DNA from: Azospirillum picis
Lineage (GTDB): Bacteria > Pseudomonadota > Alphaproteobacteria > Azospirillales > Azospirillaceae
Direction: 5' to 3'
DNA length: 64,000 bases
Assembly: GCF_017876115.1 (NCBI RefSeq)
Contig: NZ_JAGINO010000028.1
Span: 1-64,000 of the forward strand
Shown: positions 54,042 to 62,858 of the stretch, piece after piece
Layout of the letters: each line of letters opens with the position of its first letter
How positions within the stretch are numbered: position 1 is the first letter of the stretch
The notes under the pieces: model-generated
Seen by the model: the letters and a program-made list of their open reading frames with translations, nothing else
What the model was told of the DNA's origin: nothing
The model's database searches: none
Made by a program: the position numbers and the translations under genes

Positions 54042-56539
54042 CGCGCCTGCCCTTTCGTCTCCACCTCGAAGCGGATGCGGCCGTTCTCCGGGGCGTTTGG
54101 GTCGTTGTCGAGCCGGGCGATCTCGAGCCGCTGCATTGCGATGCGGCCAGCTTCAATTTCGCCCGCCGGGGACCGGCCGAGCCGCTGGAACGTGAGCGGC
54201 GTCACGAAGGCGACGCCTGTGACGTCCATCGCTGCGGCGATCACCGCGCTGAGGTACACGGGCTCTCCGAACGTGAGGCGGTCCGGATGGAAGAAGCCGG
54301 GCTCGCGATCCGACCTGAGGCCCGCACTGAAGCGGTCGAGGAGGCGGCTCTCGATGTCTGTCGGAAAGTAGCCGGGCTTCGCGCAGACGTGCAGGGCGAC
54401 GTCGAGCGCCACGTAGCGCGGCCCGTCGATCTCGACGTCGTGCCCAGCAAGTCGGTAGCGCTCGACATGCGCGGCGAGCGCCGCCTCGAATGCCGGATCG
54501 ATCGTCTCGCTCCCGCGCCGGTCGACGGTGATGAACATCGTGTACCAGCTTCCCGTCCAACGGCGCGTCGCGACGGCCCTCTCGACGCGGGGATCGCGCT
54601 CCACGACCTCGGCGTAATCCGCCTCGGTAACGGCGCGCTCCTGCCGGCGGAAGGCCTCCGGCGCATCGAGCCGGGCCTTCAGCATCGGCTCCGCATCGAC
54701 CCCACCCGTTGCCGGCAAGGGATTGCGTACGCGCGAAATGCCCCCGAATGCGGCGACGGCATGGCCGATCGCCTCGGCCCCGACATTCCCGGCCACCCCG
54801 TTGCCAACGCGGATGCGTGCCGTGAGATCTTCGCCCGGACGCGGCGGCCGGCCGTTCACGCCGTCGCCGAAGCGCAGGAAGGCGCGGCCGTCGTTCTCGA
54901 CCTCGACAACAAGGTCGTTCGCCGCCCCACCGCTCGCGAGAAGGTCGCGGCGCACGTTCCAGCGCCGCTGATCGCTGCCGCTCCGCACCTCGAGCGCGGG
55001 GCGCACGTCCGCCATCTCGCAAACGAGGGCCGCGCTCGCCGCCTTGCTGCGGTCGATCAGAACCACTTCGTCGCTGCCGGGCACGCGCACGCGCCCCTGT
55101 TGCGTCAGCAGAGCGACCGCGGTCGAGGCGAGGCGGAAGCGGGGAGTGCGGCCGCCCGCCAGCGGCTCCGGCCGCTCCTCCCGCGCCACCGTGACGCCGT
55201 GGTCCGCGAGCCCAACGTTGCCCGCCACCGCCGCCATCCCGTCCACCAGCGCACCGCCAATCCGCTTCGAGAGGCAGAGCGGGAACGGCAGCGCGTCCCC
55301 CTCCCCCCATTCGATCTCGACGAAGGCCTCGCCGGTGACGGGATCGCGCCGCGGGGATGATACCCCGCGGACGCCGCCCTTCATCCGCGCCTCGGGATCG
55401 ACATGCGTGAGGCGCACGGCGTGGCGCCTGAGGCGGTCAGCGTCGACCTTTTCTCCGGTCGTCGTGCTCTTCATCGCCTCGAAGATCAGGATGTCGCCCG
55501 CGCGAAGGCGAAGGCGGTTACCGGGATCGTCGCGCAGGAAGGCGAGCGTCGCGCCCTTCGGCAGGCAGCATTCGTCGTCGCTCCACGTGTGGAAAGCGAT
55601 CCCGTTGTGAGCGCTGAAGAGCGTGACGGGCTCGAGAAGCTCGAACGGCTGCGCTCCCGCCCGGAGGCCCGTATCGGCGTCGTCCTGCGAGACTGCCGGG
55701 CCGAGCCCCGGAACCGTGGTGAAGACGAGCGTTCCGCCGAGCCCTGTCTCCGGGTCGCATCCGTTGAGGACCTGCCCATCGGCGGCCGGCTCGACCTCGA
55801 AGGCGACGAAGGTCCGCGCGTTGCGGCCGTCATGGAACGGATAGTCGAGGAGGCGCGTGTGGCGGCGGACGGAGACCCGCTGGCGCGCGGTGCCGAGATA
55901 GGCCTCAGTCCCGACCGCGTCCTGGAAGTAGGCGATTTCGTCGGCCCGGTAGGCGATCGCTTCCGCGAGCGTGACCCAGAGGTCGGCCGCGCTCCTCTCA
56001 CACCACTCGGGCATCAGCACGGACATACGGTCGAGGATCAGCCGGCGGACGGTCGCGTAGTCGCGCGCGAAATAGTCGACCGCCGGACCCGCCGCGGGAT
56101 CCGGCGGGCACGTGGCGGCCGGACGGCAGTCGAAGTCGCTCGGGCAGTCGGCCTTGAAGCTGAACTCGATCTCGGCGAGCGCCGGGTCGATGCCGTCGGG
56201 TGGCACGCCGGTGCCCGCAGAGGCGACGAGGCGCAGGCGGTAGCGCGAGAAGTCGCCCGCTGTTGCGACATCGACCGTCAGCACCTCGTTCTCTGGCGCG
56301 ATGGCGGTGACGGCGGGGTTGCGCACCCGCGCGCCGCCGCGGATCTCCACGTTCGCGGGCGTGAGCGGGGCCGCCGGCACGAGGTCGAGCGGATGCACGA
56401 AGTGTACCCTGAGCCGGCGCTGCCCCGGATCGACCTCGAGGAAATGGATGCCGTTGAGGAGGACCGCCGGGCTCCCCGCCGCCGCCTCGCGCAGCGCCAC
56501 CACCCGACCGGGGGCGTGGCAGAAATACTGCCCAGTCAT
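54038..56539 (-). CDS. eCIS baseplate assembly protein (second, gpJ-like)
   Basis: The 833-residue product begins MTGQYFCHAPGRVVALRE. Residues about 150-230 contain FDCRPAATCPPDPA and DYATVRRLILDRMSVLMPEW with WVTLAEAIAYRADEIAYFQ, the family's conserved N-terminal block. The C-terminal block has VALHVCAKPGYFPTDIESRL and VYLSAVIAAAMDVTGVAFV. With the next gene it supplies the two related large wedge proteins seen in eCIS (Afp11/Afp12 pair). ATGA overlaps at both ends support one transcript. Confidence 0.82.
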   Translation of the reverse strand: MTGQYFCHAPGRVVALREAAAGSPAVLLNGIHFLEVDPGQRRLRVHFVHPLDLVPAAPLTPANVEIRGGARVRNPAVTAIAPENEVLTVDVATAGDFSRYRLRLVASAGTGVPPDGIDPALAEIEFSFKADCPSDFDCRPAATCPPDPAAGPAVDYFARDYATVRRLILDRMSVLMPEWCERSAADLWVTLAEAIAYRADEIAYFQDAVGTEAYLGTARQRVSVRRHTRLLDYPFHDGRNARTFVAFEVEPAADGQVLNGCDPETGLGGTLVFTTVPGLGPAVSQDDADTGLRAGAQPFELLEPVTLFSAHNGIAFHTWSDDECCLPKGATLAFLRDDPGNRLRLRAGDILIFEAMKSTTTGEKVDADRLRRHAVRLTHVDPEARMKGGVRGVSSPRRDPVTGEAFVEIEWGEGDALPFPLCLSKRIGGALVDGMAAVAGNVGLADHGVTVAREERPEPLAGGRTPRFRLASTAVALLTQQGRVRVPGSDEVVLIDRSKAASAALVCEMADVRPALEVRSGSDQRRWNVRRDLLASGGAANDLVVEVENDGRAFLRFGDGVNGRPPRPGEDLTARIRVGNGVAGNVGAEAIGHAVAAFGGISRVRNPLPATGGVDAEPMLKARLDAPEAFRRQERAVTEADYAEVVERDPRVERAVATRRWTGSWYTMFITVDRRGSETIDPAFEAALAAHVERYRLAGHDVEIDGPRYVALDVALHVCAKPGYFPTDIESRLLDRFSAGLRSDREPGFFHPDRLTFGEPVYLSAVIAAAMDVTGVAFVTPLTFQRLGRSPAGEIEAGRIAMQRLEIARLDNDPNAPENGRIRFEVETKGQAR

Positions 56540-56901
56540 GCTGGCACCTGCTTGGTGAAGCGCGCCGCGCCATTCCGCTTCGTGCGCAGCACTGCGTAGC
56601 GTACCAGGACGGTCATCGTCGCATCGGCGCTCGACGCGCTGACCCCCTCGATCCGCACGAGGTGTCCGAGCTCCTGCTGCAACGCACCGTGGACGAGCGC
56701 CTGGACGGTGGCAGCGAGCTCCGGGCTGTTAGGCGCGAAGACGAGCTGCATCAGGCCACAGCCGAAATCGGGACGGTTCACGCGCTCCCCAGGGGTCGTG
56801 AAGAGCACCTGTTCGATGAGGTCGTGGATGTGCGCGTCCTCGCTCTCGGCCTCCGCCGTGCGGCCCCGGCCATCAACGCGGTATGGAAAGGCTACGTTCA
56901 T
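56536..56901 (-). CDS. GPW/gp25-like baseplate protein
   Basis: The 121-residue product contains AHIHDLIEQVLFTTPGERVN followed by RPDFGCGLMQLVFAPNSP, the hallmark of gp25-like (Afp9-type) baseplate proteins, and a C-terminal VLVRYAVLRT strand. These contact the tube/hub and trigger sheath contraction. The length is usual for the family. It overlaps the following baseplate gene by 4 nt and sits 3 nt after the PAAR-like gene. Confidence 0.85.
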   Translation of the reverse strand: MNVAFPYRVDGRGRTAEAESEDAHIHDLIEQVLFTTPGERVNRPDFGCGLMQLVFAPNSPELAATVQALVHGALQQELGHLVRIEGVSASSADATMTVLVRYAVLRTKRNGAARFTKQVPA

Positions 56902-56904
56902 CGT

Positions 56905-57225
56905 TCAACTCCCGATCACGCGCGTCTGCGCGACCGTCGGAACGAGCGGCGTACCGGTCGGCGTGCAGAGGGACTGGCTGTCGAGGAGGATGGCCGGTTG
57001 CCCCGCGACGAGGACGCGCGTCGCCGCCATCACCCACTGCGCCGTCACGCAAGGTCCGTTGCCACCCGGCGGCACGAAGGAGCAGCCTGCGACGGCGTAC
57101 GGCGACGCCATGGTTGCGACCGGTTGGCCGGAGACGAGCACCCGCGGGTTCGGCGCCGTCGGCATCGCCTGCCCGCCGTGGCTGCACATCACGGTCGCGC
57201 CAAGGTGGAGGAGCGGGCCCGGCAT
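56905..57225 (-). CDS. PAAR-like spike-tip protein
   Basis: This is a 106-residue protein starting MPGPLLHLGATVMCSHGGQA. The repeated short strands with VLVSGQPVATMAS and VLVAGQPAILLDS, and Cys/His residues (C14, H16 and later Cys), fit the Afp10/PAAR-like metal-bound cone that caps the spike. It is coded right between spike and gp25 genes, as in known eCIS loci. Confidence 0.8.
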   Translation of the reverse strand: MPGPLLHLGATVMCSHGGQAMPTAPNPRVLVSGQPVATMASPYAVAGCSFVPPGGNGPCVTAQWVMAATRVLVAGQPAILLDSQSLCTPTGTPLVPTVAQTRVIGS

Positions 57226-57238
57226 CGGATCGTCCCCG

Positions 57239-57748
57239 CTACACGATCGTCAACGCGCCGGCGTTGACGTTTACGGTGGGCCCGGTCATCACGATGGACG
57301 CCCCTTTGCCGTTCTGGATGTAGATGCCGGTGTCGTTGACGATCAACGTCGCCCCGGTTGAGCTCTTCAGCATGATCCCGCCGGTCGGGCCCGGCAGGTC
57401 GCTGATCGTGAGGCCGTTCTGAAGCGCCGTCTGCATCGTGATCGCCTGCACGGCGGGCGGCGTCGCACGGGCGAGCGCGGGAACTTCGGCCGCGCTCCCC
57501 CAGAAGCAGCCGACCCAGATCGGATAGTCGGGATCACCCTGCTCGAACTCGACCCAGACGCCGGAGTTGATCATCGGCAGCGCGAACATCCCGTTCTGAA
57601 GGCCCGCGAGCGGCACGCACGGCAGCGCCCAGGTGGCGGGCGCGAAGCCGGCGACGTCCGGCACCTGCACCTGGAGCCGCCCCTGCTGCATCGGGTCGAT
57701 GTTGTTCAGCACCATTCCGCGGTATTTCCCAAAGTATTTCGGCTTCAT
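57239..57748 (-). CDS. gpV-like spike protein (phage baseplate assembly protein V / VgrG C-terminal type)
   Basis: The 169-residue product starts MKPKYFGKYRGMVLNNID and has an OB-fold-like domain: GRLQVQVPDVAG, then PMINSGVWVEFEQGDPDYPIW. A beta-helical tail with TGGIMLKSSTGATLIVND and GAS-type strands follows. It forms the spike below the PAAR tip. Its start overlaps the hub gene's stop as ATGA. Confidence 0.85.
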   Translation of the reverse strand: MKPKYFGKYRGMVLNNIDPMQQGRLQVQVPDVAGFAPATWALPCVPLAGLQNGMFALPMINSGVWVEFEQGDPDYPIWVGCFWGSAAEVPALARATPPAVQAITMQTALQNGLTISDLPGPTGGIMLKSSTGATLIVNDTGIYIQNGKGASIVMTGPTVNVNAGALTIV

Positions 57749-58887
57749 GCCGGCACCCTTGGCGTGATCGAGACAAGTCCGTTGCGTGTGAGGCCGAAGC
57801 GCTGCTTGAATTCGCCGCGCTTCAATGTGCTCGTGACGCTGTCGACGTAGTAGAGGCCGTCGTAGGCGACGCCGGCGCCGCGCACCCCGACGAGGCCGCG
57901 CGCCTTCAGCATCCGCCCGTAGCGGAGGACGTCGAGATTGCCGCTCCCGGTGACGGCGTCCTGCGATTTCGCCGCCTCCGCCACCCCCCGCGACAGAGCC
58001 TGCATCGGCCCGAGCTTGGCGGTGTCCTTGAGGATCGTGAGGTTGGCGATCGGCGTCGGCAGCGCGCCGAGCGGCGGCTGCAAGGGATTGACTTTCGGAA
58101 CCGGAATGGGGATCGGCAAGCGCGTCAGCGGGTTCTGTATAAAGACGACCGGCAGGACGCCCTTCGTCGGATCGAAGGTGAAGCTCAGATCCTCGACGTT
58201 GGTGAGCACGTCCATATCAACGTTGAGCGCGGGCTGCGGCGCCCCGACTTTGATCTCCGGCCCGAAATAGGCGACGTTCGTGCCTGGCACCGACCCCGGC
58301 TCGATGTAGAAGACGTAGCCGACGAGCTCGGCGAGGTCCTTGATGTACTGAAGGTCGGTGCCCTGCTGCGCCGGGATCCGGTCGATCGGGATCGGCACGT
58401 CCGGGAAGAGCGCGGGGATGACGAGCGGGATGACCCCGTACTGGGCGTACTTGCCGCAGAGGAGCGCCACCCGCGCCTCGATCGGCATTGCCGGGAACGG
58501 CAGGCCGCTGAAGTCCTGCATGTCCATGACCTTCGTCACGTCCTCGCCGGTGACGGTGAGCGTGCCCGGCCGTCCCCGACCGCCGGCCTGGATCTCGACG
58601 TTCGTCATCACCCCATCGAAGAGCGGCGCCGGGGTGCCGTTCATCGTCACGATCAGGAGAACCCGCAGCGGCGGTGTCGCCATCGACATGTTGGTCCCCG
58701 CCGCGATCAGGAAAATCGTGTTGAGCTCCGACCGCGCCGTGACCTGGAAGGTGAGCTGGAAGCCGCTCGCCCGGCCCGAATCGGTCCGCACCTCCACCGA
58801 TTCGAGCGCGTCGATCACGACGCGCGGAACCGGAACCGGGACTATCGGCCCGACGAGCAGGGTGAGCTGAATCCCCTTAGCGAGCAT
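57745..58887 (-). CDS. gpD/late-control-D-like hub protein
   Basis: I take the ATG at 58887 (MLAKGIQLTLLVGPIVPVPV), which overlaps the LysM gene's end by 11 nt; the longer upstream frame is Arg/Ser-rich shadow. The 380-residue protein matches the VgrG N-terminal/gpD hub type: VEVRTDSGRASGFQLTFQV early, a YIDSVTSTLKRGEFKQRF-like C-terminal block, and a central LVGYVFYIEPGSVPGTN. With the gpV-like gene it corresponds to a split VgrG/Afp8. Confidence 0.8.
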   Translation of the reverse strand: MLAKGIQLTLLVGPIVPVPVPRVVIDALESVEVRTDSGRASGFQLTFQVTARSELNTIFLIAAGTNMSMATPPLRVLLIVTMNGTPAPLFDGVMTNVEIQAGGRGRPGTLTVTGEDVTKVMDMQDFSGLPFPAMPIEARVALLCGKYAQYGVIPLVIPALFPDVPIPIDRIPAQQGTDLQYIKDLAELVGYVFYIEPGSVPGTNVAYFGPEIKVGAPQPALNVDMDVLTNVEDLSFTFDPTKGVLPVVFIQNPLTRLPIPIPVPKVNPLQPPLGALPTPIANLTILKDTAKLGPMQALSRGVAEAAKSQDAVTGSGNLDVLRYGRMLKARGLVGVRGAGVAYDGLYYVDSVTSTLKRGEFKQRFGLTRNGLVSITPRVPA

Positions 58888-59239
58888 CGGCGGCCCCCGG
58901 AACGCCCTCCGGCAGCGTGATGTAGACCGTTGCGCCGGGCTCGGCGACGACTGCTTCCGGCAGCATCGCGCCGTTCGCGTCCGCGATCCGCCACCACTGC
59001 TCCGCCTCGCCGAGGTGGCGCGCGGCAAGGTTGTCGAGCCGCTCTTCCGCTACGGCGGTGACGGTCTCGATCACGGAGAAATTCGCGACCGGCGGCAGGA
59101 AGCGCCGGGTGACGAACACGACCGTGCGGCCGTCCGGCAGCGTCGACCGCACGGTCGGCAGGCCGTAATAGCGGCTCGTCGGCGCGAAGGCGGGTGGCGT
59201 CAGCGCGCTCGACTGCAGGAATGCCTCGATCGGATCCAT
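58877..59239 (-). CDS. LysM-type eCIS protein (Afp7-like)
   Basis: The 120-residue product has TVAEERLDNLAARHLGEAEQ followed by WWRIADANGAMLPEAVVAEP, the LysM fold in which phage baseplate connector proteins (gp53/gpX-like) bind the hub. The N-terminal half is proline-rich, with VFVTRRFLPPVANF. The frame shares one base with the preceding stop. Confidence 0.8.
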   Translation of the reverse strand: MDPIEAFLQSSALTPPAFAPTSRYYGLPTVRSTLPDGRTVVFVTRRFLPPVANFSVIETVTAVAEERLDNLAARHLGEAEQWWRIADANGAMLPEAVVAEPGATVYITLPEGVPGAADAR

Positions 59240-59901
59240 CAGCCGATCCCTCCGATGCCGAGCGTCGAGAGGCTCACCGGCCCCACCTTTCCGGCGAGGG
59301 TCTCCCTGCCCTGCAGGTACGTCATGAAGAGGCCTCCGCCCTTCGTGGAGAAGCCGAGGTCGTCGACCGAGAGGACGCGAAGGCCGAGCGTCACCCTGGC
59401 GCGGATCGGATTCAGCGCCGGATCGAACGCCTCCTCGGTGATCGAGAACTCGCCGACCTTCACCGGCACGATGCGGCTCTTGCCCCAGACAAAGACGACG
59501 AGGGGCGCGAGCATCGGCGCGATCTCCAGCGTGCCGGAGCTGGCCACGGCGTCGATCCTCGCGAGCTCCGCGGCGGCGGGGTTGACGAGCGTCTCGAGCG
59601 CGGCGAGCTGCGGAGCAATGCCGAACGCGCCGGCATCGGGGTTCTGCGCGGGAAACTCGAGCTGGTCGGTGGCGTCGATCTCGGCTTCGAACGAGATCGT
59701 CTCGATCGCGGGTCCCCTGAAGCGCGTCGGCTCGACGCGGCTGGCGTTTCCCTCTCCGCCGGTCTCCTGCGTCTGAAAGCGGCGCGTCAGCGTGTCGGCG
59801 TTGTACTGGAGCGAGATGATGGCGAGGACGCGCGCGGTCTCAGGGTCGATGAGGACGAGACCGCCCTTAATGAGTTGGGGGGAGTTGGGGAAGGTGGTCA
59901 T
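59239..59901 (-). CDS. CIS tube-initiator-like protein
   Basis: The 220-residue product opens MTTFPNSPQLIKGGLVLIDP with VLAIISLQYNADTLTRRFQT, then FEAEIDATDQLEF and LVVFVWGKSRIVPVKVGEFS, and ends GRETLAGKVGP. This matches the family annotated as CIS tube protein next to LysM and hub genes in eCIS, thought to join tube and baseplate. It is coupled to the DUF4157 gene by a 4-nt overlap. Confidence 0.8.
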   Translation of the reverse strand: MTTFPNSPQLIKGGLVLIDPETARVLAIISLQYNADTLTRRFQTQETGGEGNASRVEPTRFRGPAIETISFEAEIDATDQLEFPAQNPDAGAFGIAPQLAALETLVNPAAAELARIDAVASSGTLEIAPMLAPLVVFVWGKSRIVPVKVGEFSITEEAFDPALNPIRARVTLGLRVLSVDDLGFSTKGGGLFMTYLQGRETLAGKVGPVSLSTLGIGGIG

Positions 59902-62552
59902 GCGGCTGGCTCACGGCGTTGGGCTGGTGCCGGACGCGAGCGGGCGAGCATTCGGCGGTACCGCCGGAGCCGCTCCACGCGCTCGCGGACTGAGGGCGAA
60001 CGACCAACCGCCGGCACACGGGGGCGGAGATCGTCGAGCGATGGGTAGTCGGAGGGAAAGTCGTCCTCGACCCAGCGACGACGGCGCATCAAGCCGACGA
60101 GCGGAGCGAGCGCCCTCTCGCGCACGATCCTGCGGGCGCCTGGCCGGCGCTCGATCCAGCGCGCGATCGGCGGCGACACGGCATAGTAAGCCGCGATCAA
60201 CCATCGCCCGGCAAGGGTTCGCCGCAATTTACGGTCGCGGTAGTGACGCAAGAACACCACCTCAGGCGCGAACGGCGTGCCCCAGCAAGCGGTCGCGATG
60301 AAGCACGAGCACGACGGCGGCGTCTGACCCCCGAACTGCGCGGCGATCTCCTCCGACTTTGGCGCGGCGAAGCTGAACGTGATGGTCTGCTCGAAGAGCG
60401 TGTAGCGGCCGGAGAGAAGGGTCCAGCCCTTTTCTTCCGAGCGCTTCAGCGGCGTCGAGGATTTCGGCGTCTCCTTGTCGTCGATCGTCGCCGCCTCGAT
60501 GGACATGCTATGGAAGAACAGATCGAAGATCGATTCCGGTGGCTCGTTGTCGAAGAACCGGTTCGAAGTGTCGCCGAACTTCACCTTCAGGCTGACGGTC
60601 ACGTGTGGCTGCTTGCCGGACTGCTCGATCGCGCGGATCGGCGGGAGAGCACAGTACATCGCCCGGTCCACATCCGGCTGCAGGTTCGTCTCATAGTATC
60701 TCTGGATCTGTTTGCTGAGCTGCTTGCGGTAACTCTCCTCGAGCTTGCGCTGGATCCTCTCAAGGTAAGGAACAATGACGAGCTGAATGATCAGGTCGAC
60801 CAGGAGCAGTCCAATGTTTAAGACTTCTAGCGCCACCCCGGCTGCTAGCGAGCCCAGTCGGGGTCTTATGCTCGGCGCACGGACGCCCGATCCAGTGCGC
60901 GGTGTCGGGATTTCCGGGACCGCAGCCGTCGGAGCGACGCGCTCGGGCACCAAGGGTGTCGGCACCCGAGGAAGTTCCGCCGCCTCGGGAGTGCGCGGAG
61001 CGTGGACCTCCGACGCGGCAGTTCTCGGTCCGACTCCCTTCGGTGTGCCAAGCTTCGGCGTTGGAATTTCGGGGGTGTCAGCCGACGGAATAGGAAGTGG
61101 CGGCGCAGCGGCCTCGGGCGGTGCAGCGGGTCTGGCCCGAAAGGTGGCCGGCGGCACATTCTGCCGATTGACCGAGGGAACGGGACGTCCTTCGATAACA
61201 ATGCGACCCGACGTGTTGAGGTTTTTAATCTCGAACGCCAGTTCCGGGTACTTGTTCGCCAGCTTCTTTAGGACCCCCGGGGAGACCTTGGGGTCCACGA
61301 CGCCCTGGGCGCACGTCGAACATGGCTCCTGCTCGATCAGGATCCAGACGCGACGGCCGATCAACTTCTCGCGCGCGACCGATCTCAGGAACAGGTCGAG
61401 CCGGTCGGCGATGGCCTGTTCGGCATGGCCATGAGTGTGTGGGAGGATCTTGGGGTCTGTCGGCGGAGCGAATTCGGAGTTCGAGTTGACCTGCCCGCCG
61501 GCCCGAGGCGATTTCCCAACGATGATGACGTCGTCGAGCCCAGGGACGTCGGTGCGCGCGACTCCCATCGTGCCCCCTTCGGTCTCCATGTCAGGAGTGA
61601 CCGATGTCGCCGTAACACGCTGTGGCCCCTCGGCTCGCGCCTTTGCCAGCGCTTGGGTCAGTGGCCCTTCAACTTCTGGCCTCGAAAAGCGGCCCTGCCC
61701 CACAGCGGCCCTCGGCGGAACCGTCCGTTGAGCGTAGATTGATTGCGCCATCGGGTCATTTCGGGCATATCGCTCCAGCTGCGTGTTCGTCATCGCGCTG
61801 AAACGTCTCCATAGCTCTTCGGCCGCAGCGGGATCGGTGACCGCACGCTTTCGCAATTCGTCGATCGTCGCCATATTGAGCGGGTTTGGCGCACGCTGGA
61901 GCAGCATGCCCGGAGCGGGTCCGGTGACGGCTCCGCTACCGCCCGTCTGCTGTATAACGTGGGTGAGTTCGTGCGCAAGCAGACGTCGGCCCTGAAGACT
62001 TGCCGGACTGTAACGGCCGGCGCCGAACACGATGTCCGAGCCGACGGTATAGGCGTCTGCGTTCACTTCCTGAGCGGAGCGATGCGCGGCTGCGTTGTCG
62101 TGTATGCGCACTCGCGAGAAATCATAACCGAAGCGGGGCTCCATGTCCCGCCGAAGGACCGGATCCAGCGGCCTGCCCGGAGCGGCGAGTGCCCGGTCGA
62201 CACTCTTAGGTGCCCAGCCTTCGGGCTCCCCAATGCCCGGTCCGACGAAGCGCTGGATGCGAGGAGGGAGAACGCCCAACGCCTGGTGTCCTAGAGCCAT
62301 CATGACCTGATCTGCAGTGGCCTCCGCCTCGCGCTCGAGGGGATGGTCGGCGGTACCAACGGCCAGTTTCCGTTGCATGACGTGGCTCAAGCCGCTGCCG
62401 CACTCCTCGCACTCACTGGACAGCGGCGCCCCTCCACCGCAGGCGCACTTGCGCCGTATAATCCCGCTGATGGGTATCGCCTTCCAATGCCGCTCCTGCG
62501 GACCGGTCTGCCTAGCAAACATCGACTGTGCCCCCCTGTATCGAGGCGCCAT
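59898..62552 (-). CDS. eCIS DUF4157 protein with internal deaminase-type domain and CFI-box C-terminus
   Basis: The 884-residue product has a Cys-rich head (RKCACGGGAPLSSECEECG, 34-52). It is followed by PLEREAEATADQVM and a DUF4157 domain (about 120-205) with metalloprotease-like HELTH at 194-198. Residues about 290-455 carry the deaminase signature: HAE at 376-378 inside HTHGHAEQAIADRLDLF, and PCSTC at 410-414 after VWILIEQE, spaced as in toxin deaminases. A Pro-rich linker (460-560) leads to a hydrophobic helix (576-597) and a beta region. The CFI-box CFIATACWG (750-758) and a hydrophobic segment near 780 come before a basic tail. DUF4157 proteins are typical eCIS cargo or loading modules. 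The protein may be a cargo effector that acts on nucleic acid or nucleotide bases; no immunity gene is evident. Confidence 0.82.
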   Translation of the reverse strand: MAPRYRGAQSMFARQTGPQERHWKAIPISGIIRRKCACGGGAPLSSECEECGSGLSHVMQRKLAVGTADHPLEREAEATADQVMMALGHQALGVLPPRIQRFVGPGIGEPEGWAPKSVDRALAAPGRPLDPVLRRDMEPRFGYDFSRVRIHDNAAAHRSAQEVNADAYTVGSDIVFGAGRYSPASLQGRRLLAHELTHVIQQTGGSGAVTGPAPGMLLQRAPNPLNMATIDELRKRAVTDPAAAEELWRRFSAMTNTQLERYARNDPMAQSIYAQRTVPPRAAVGQGRFSRPEVEGPLTQALAKARAEGPQRVTATSVTPDMETEGGTMGVARTDVPGLDDVIIVGKSPRAGGQVNSNSEFAPPTDPKILPHTHGHAEQAIADRLDLFLRSVAREKLIGRRVWILIEQEPCSTCAQGVVDPKVSPGVLKKLANKYPELAFEIKNLNTSGRIVIEGRPVPSVNRQNVPPATFRARPAAPPEAAAPPLPIPSADTPEIPTPKLGTPKGVGPRTAASEVHAPRTPEAAELPRVPTPLVPERVAPTAAVPEIPTPRTGSGVRAPSIRPRLGSLAAGVALEVLNIGLLLVDLIIQLVIVPYLERIQRKLEESYRKQLSKQIQRYYETNLQPDVDRAMYCALPPIRAIEQSGKQPHVTVSLKVKFGDTSNRFFDNEPPESIFDLFFHSMSIEAATIDDKETPKSSTPLKRSEEKGWTLLSGRYTLFEQTITFSFAAPKSEEIAAQFGGQTPPSCSCFIATACWGTPFAPEVVFLRHYRDRKLRRTLAGRWLIAAYYAVSPPIARWIERRPGARRIVRERALAPLVGLMRRRRWVEDDFPSDYPSLDDLRPRVPAVGRSPSVRERVERLRRYRRMLARSRPAPAQRREPAA

Positions 62553-62579
62553 CGCGGGAGTAGGCGGCCGTAGGCGAGT

Positions 62580-62848
62580 TCATAGCTTTGCTCCCAGGCA
62601 AGCGATGTTCGCTCCGACGGCACGGCCGAACGCCGTCGCACTCGCCGTATGGTGAACCTTCACCAGACCTGCCCCTACAACGGCCTCACCGTTGGCCCCC
62701 GTGAGCGCCGAAAGGCCCGGGTCGCGCCCGATCCGCACAGCGAGTTCGGCCTCAAGGGCAGCGGCGACGACTGCGGCCTCCGCGCGATCGACGCCGCGGA
62801 GGACGAGGTGATCAATGTGGATGATGATGCGAGTCGTGCCCCTGTCTC

Positions 62849-62858
<10 letters not shown>
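62580..62858 (-). CDS. Small conserved-looking eCIS protein (92 aa)
   Basis: The product starts MGMRDRGTTRIIIHIDHLVL and continues AVVAAALEAELAVRIG; the end is GRAVGANIACLGAKL. Small proteins of this I-H-I-D-x-L-V-L type sit between the ATPase and DUF4157 genes in other eCIS loci, to my knowledge without an assigned role. It overlaps the ATPase stop by 10 nt and lies 27 nt before the DUF4157 gene. Confidence 0.6.

Noticed and set aside
57534-57776. Small frame overlapping the spike and hub genes
   Set aside because: Arg/Ala-rich shadow within two well-supported overlapping genes.
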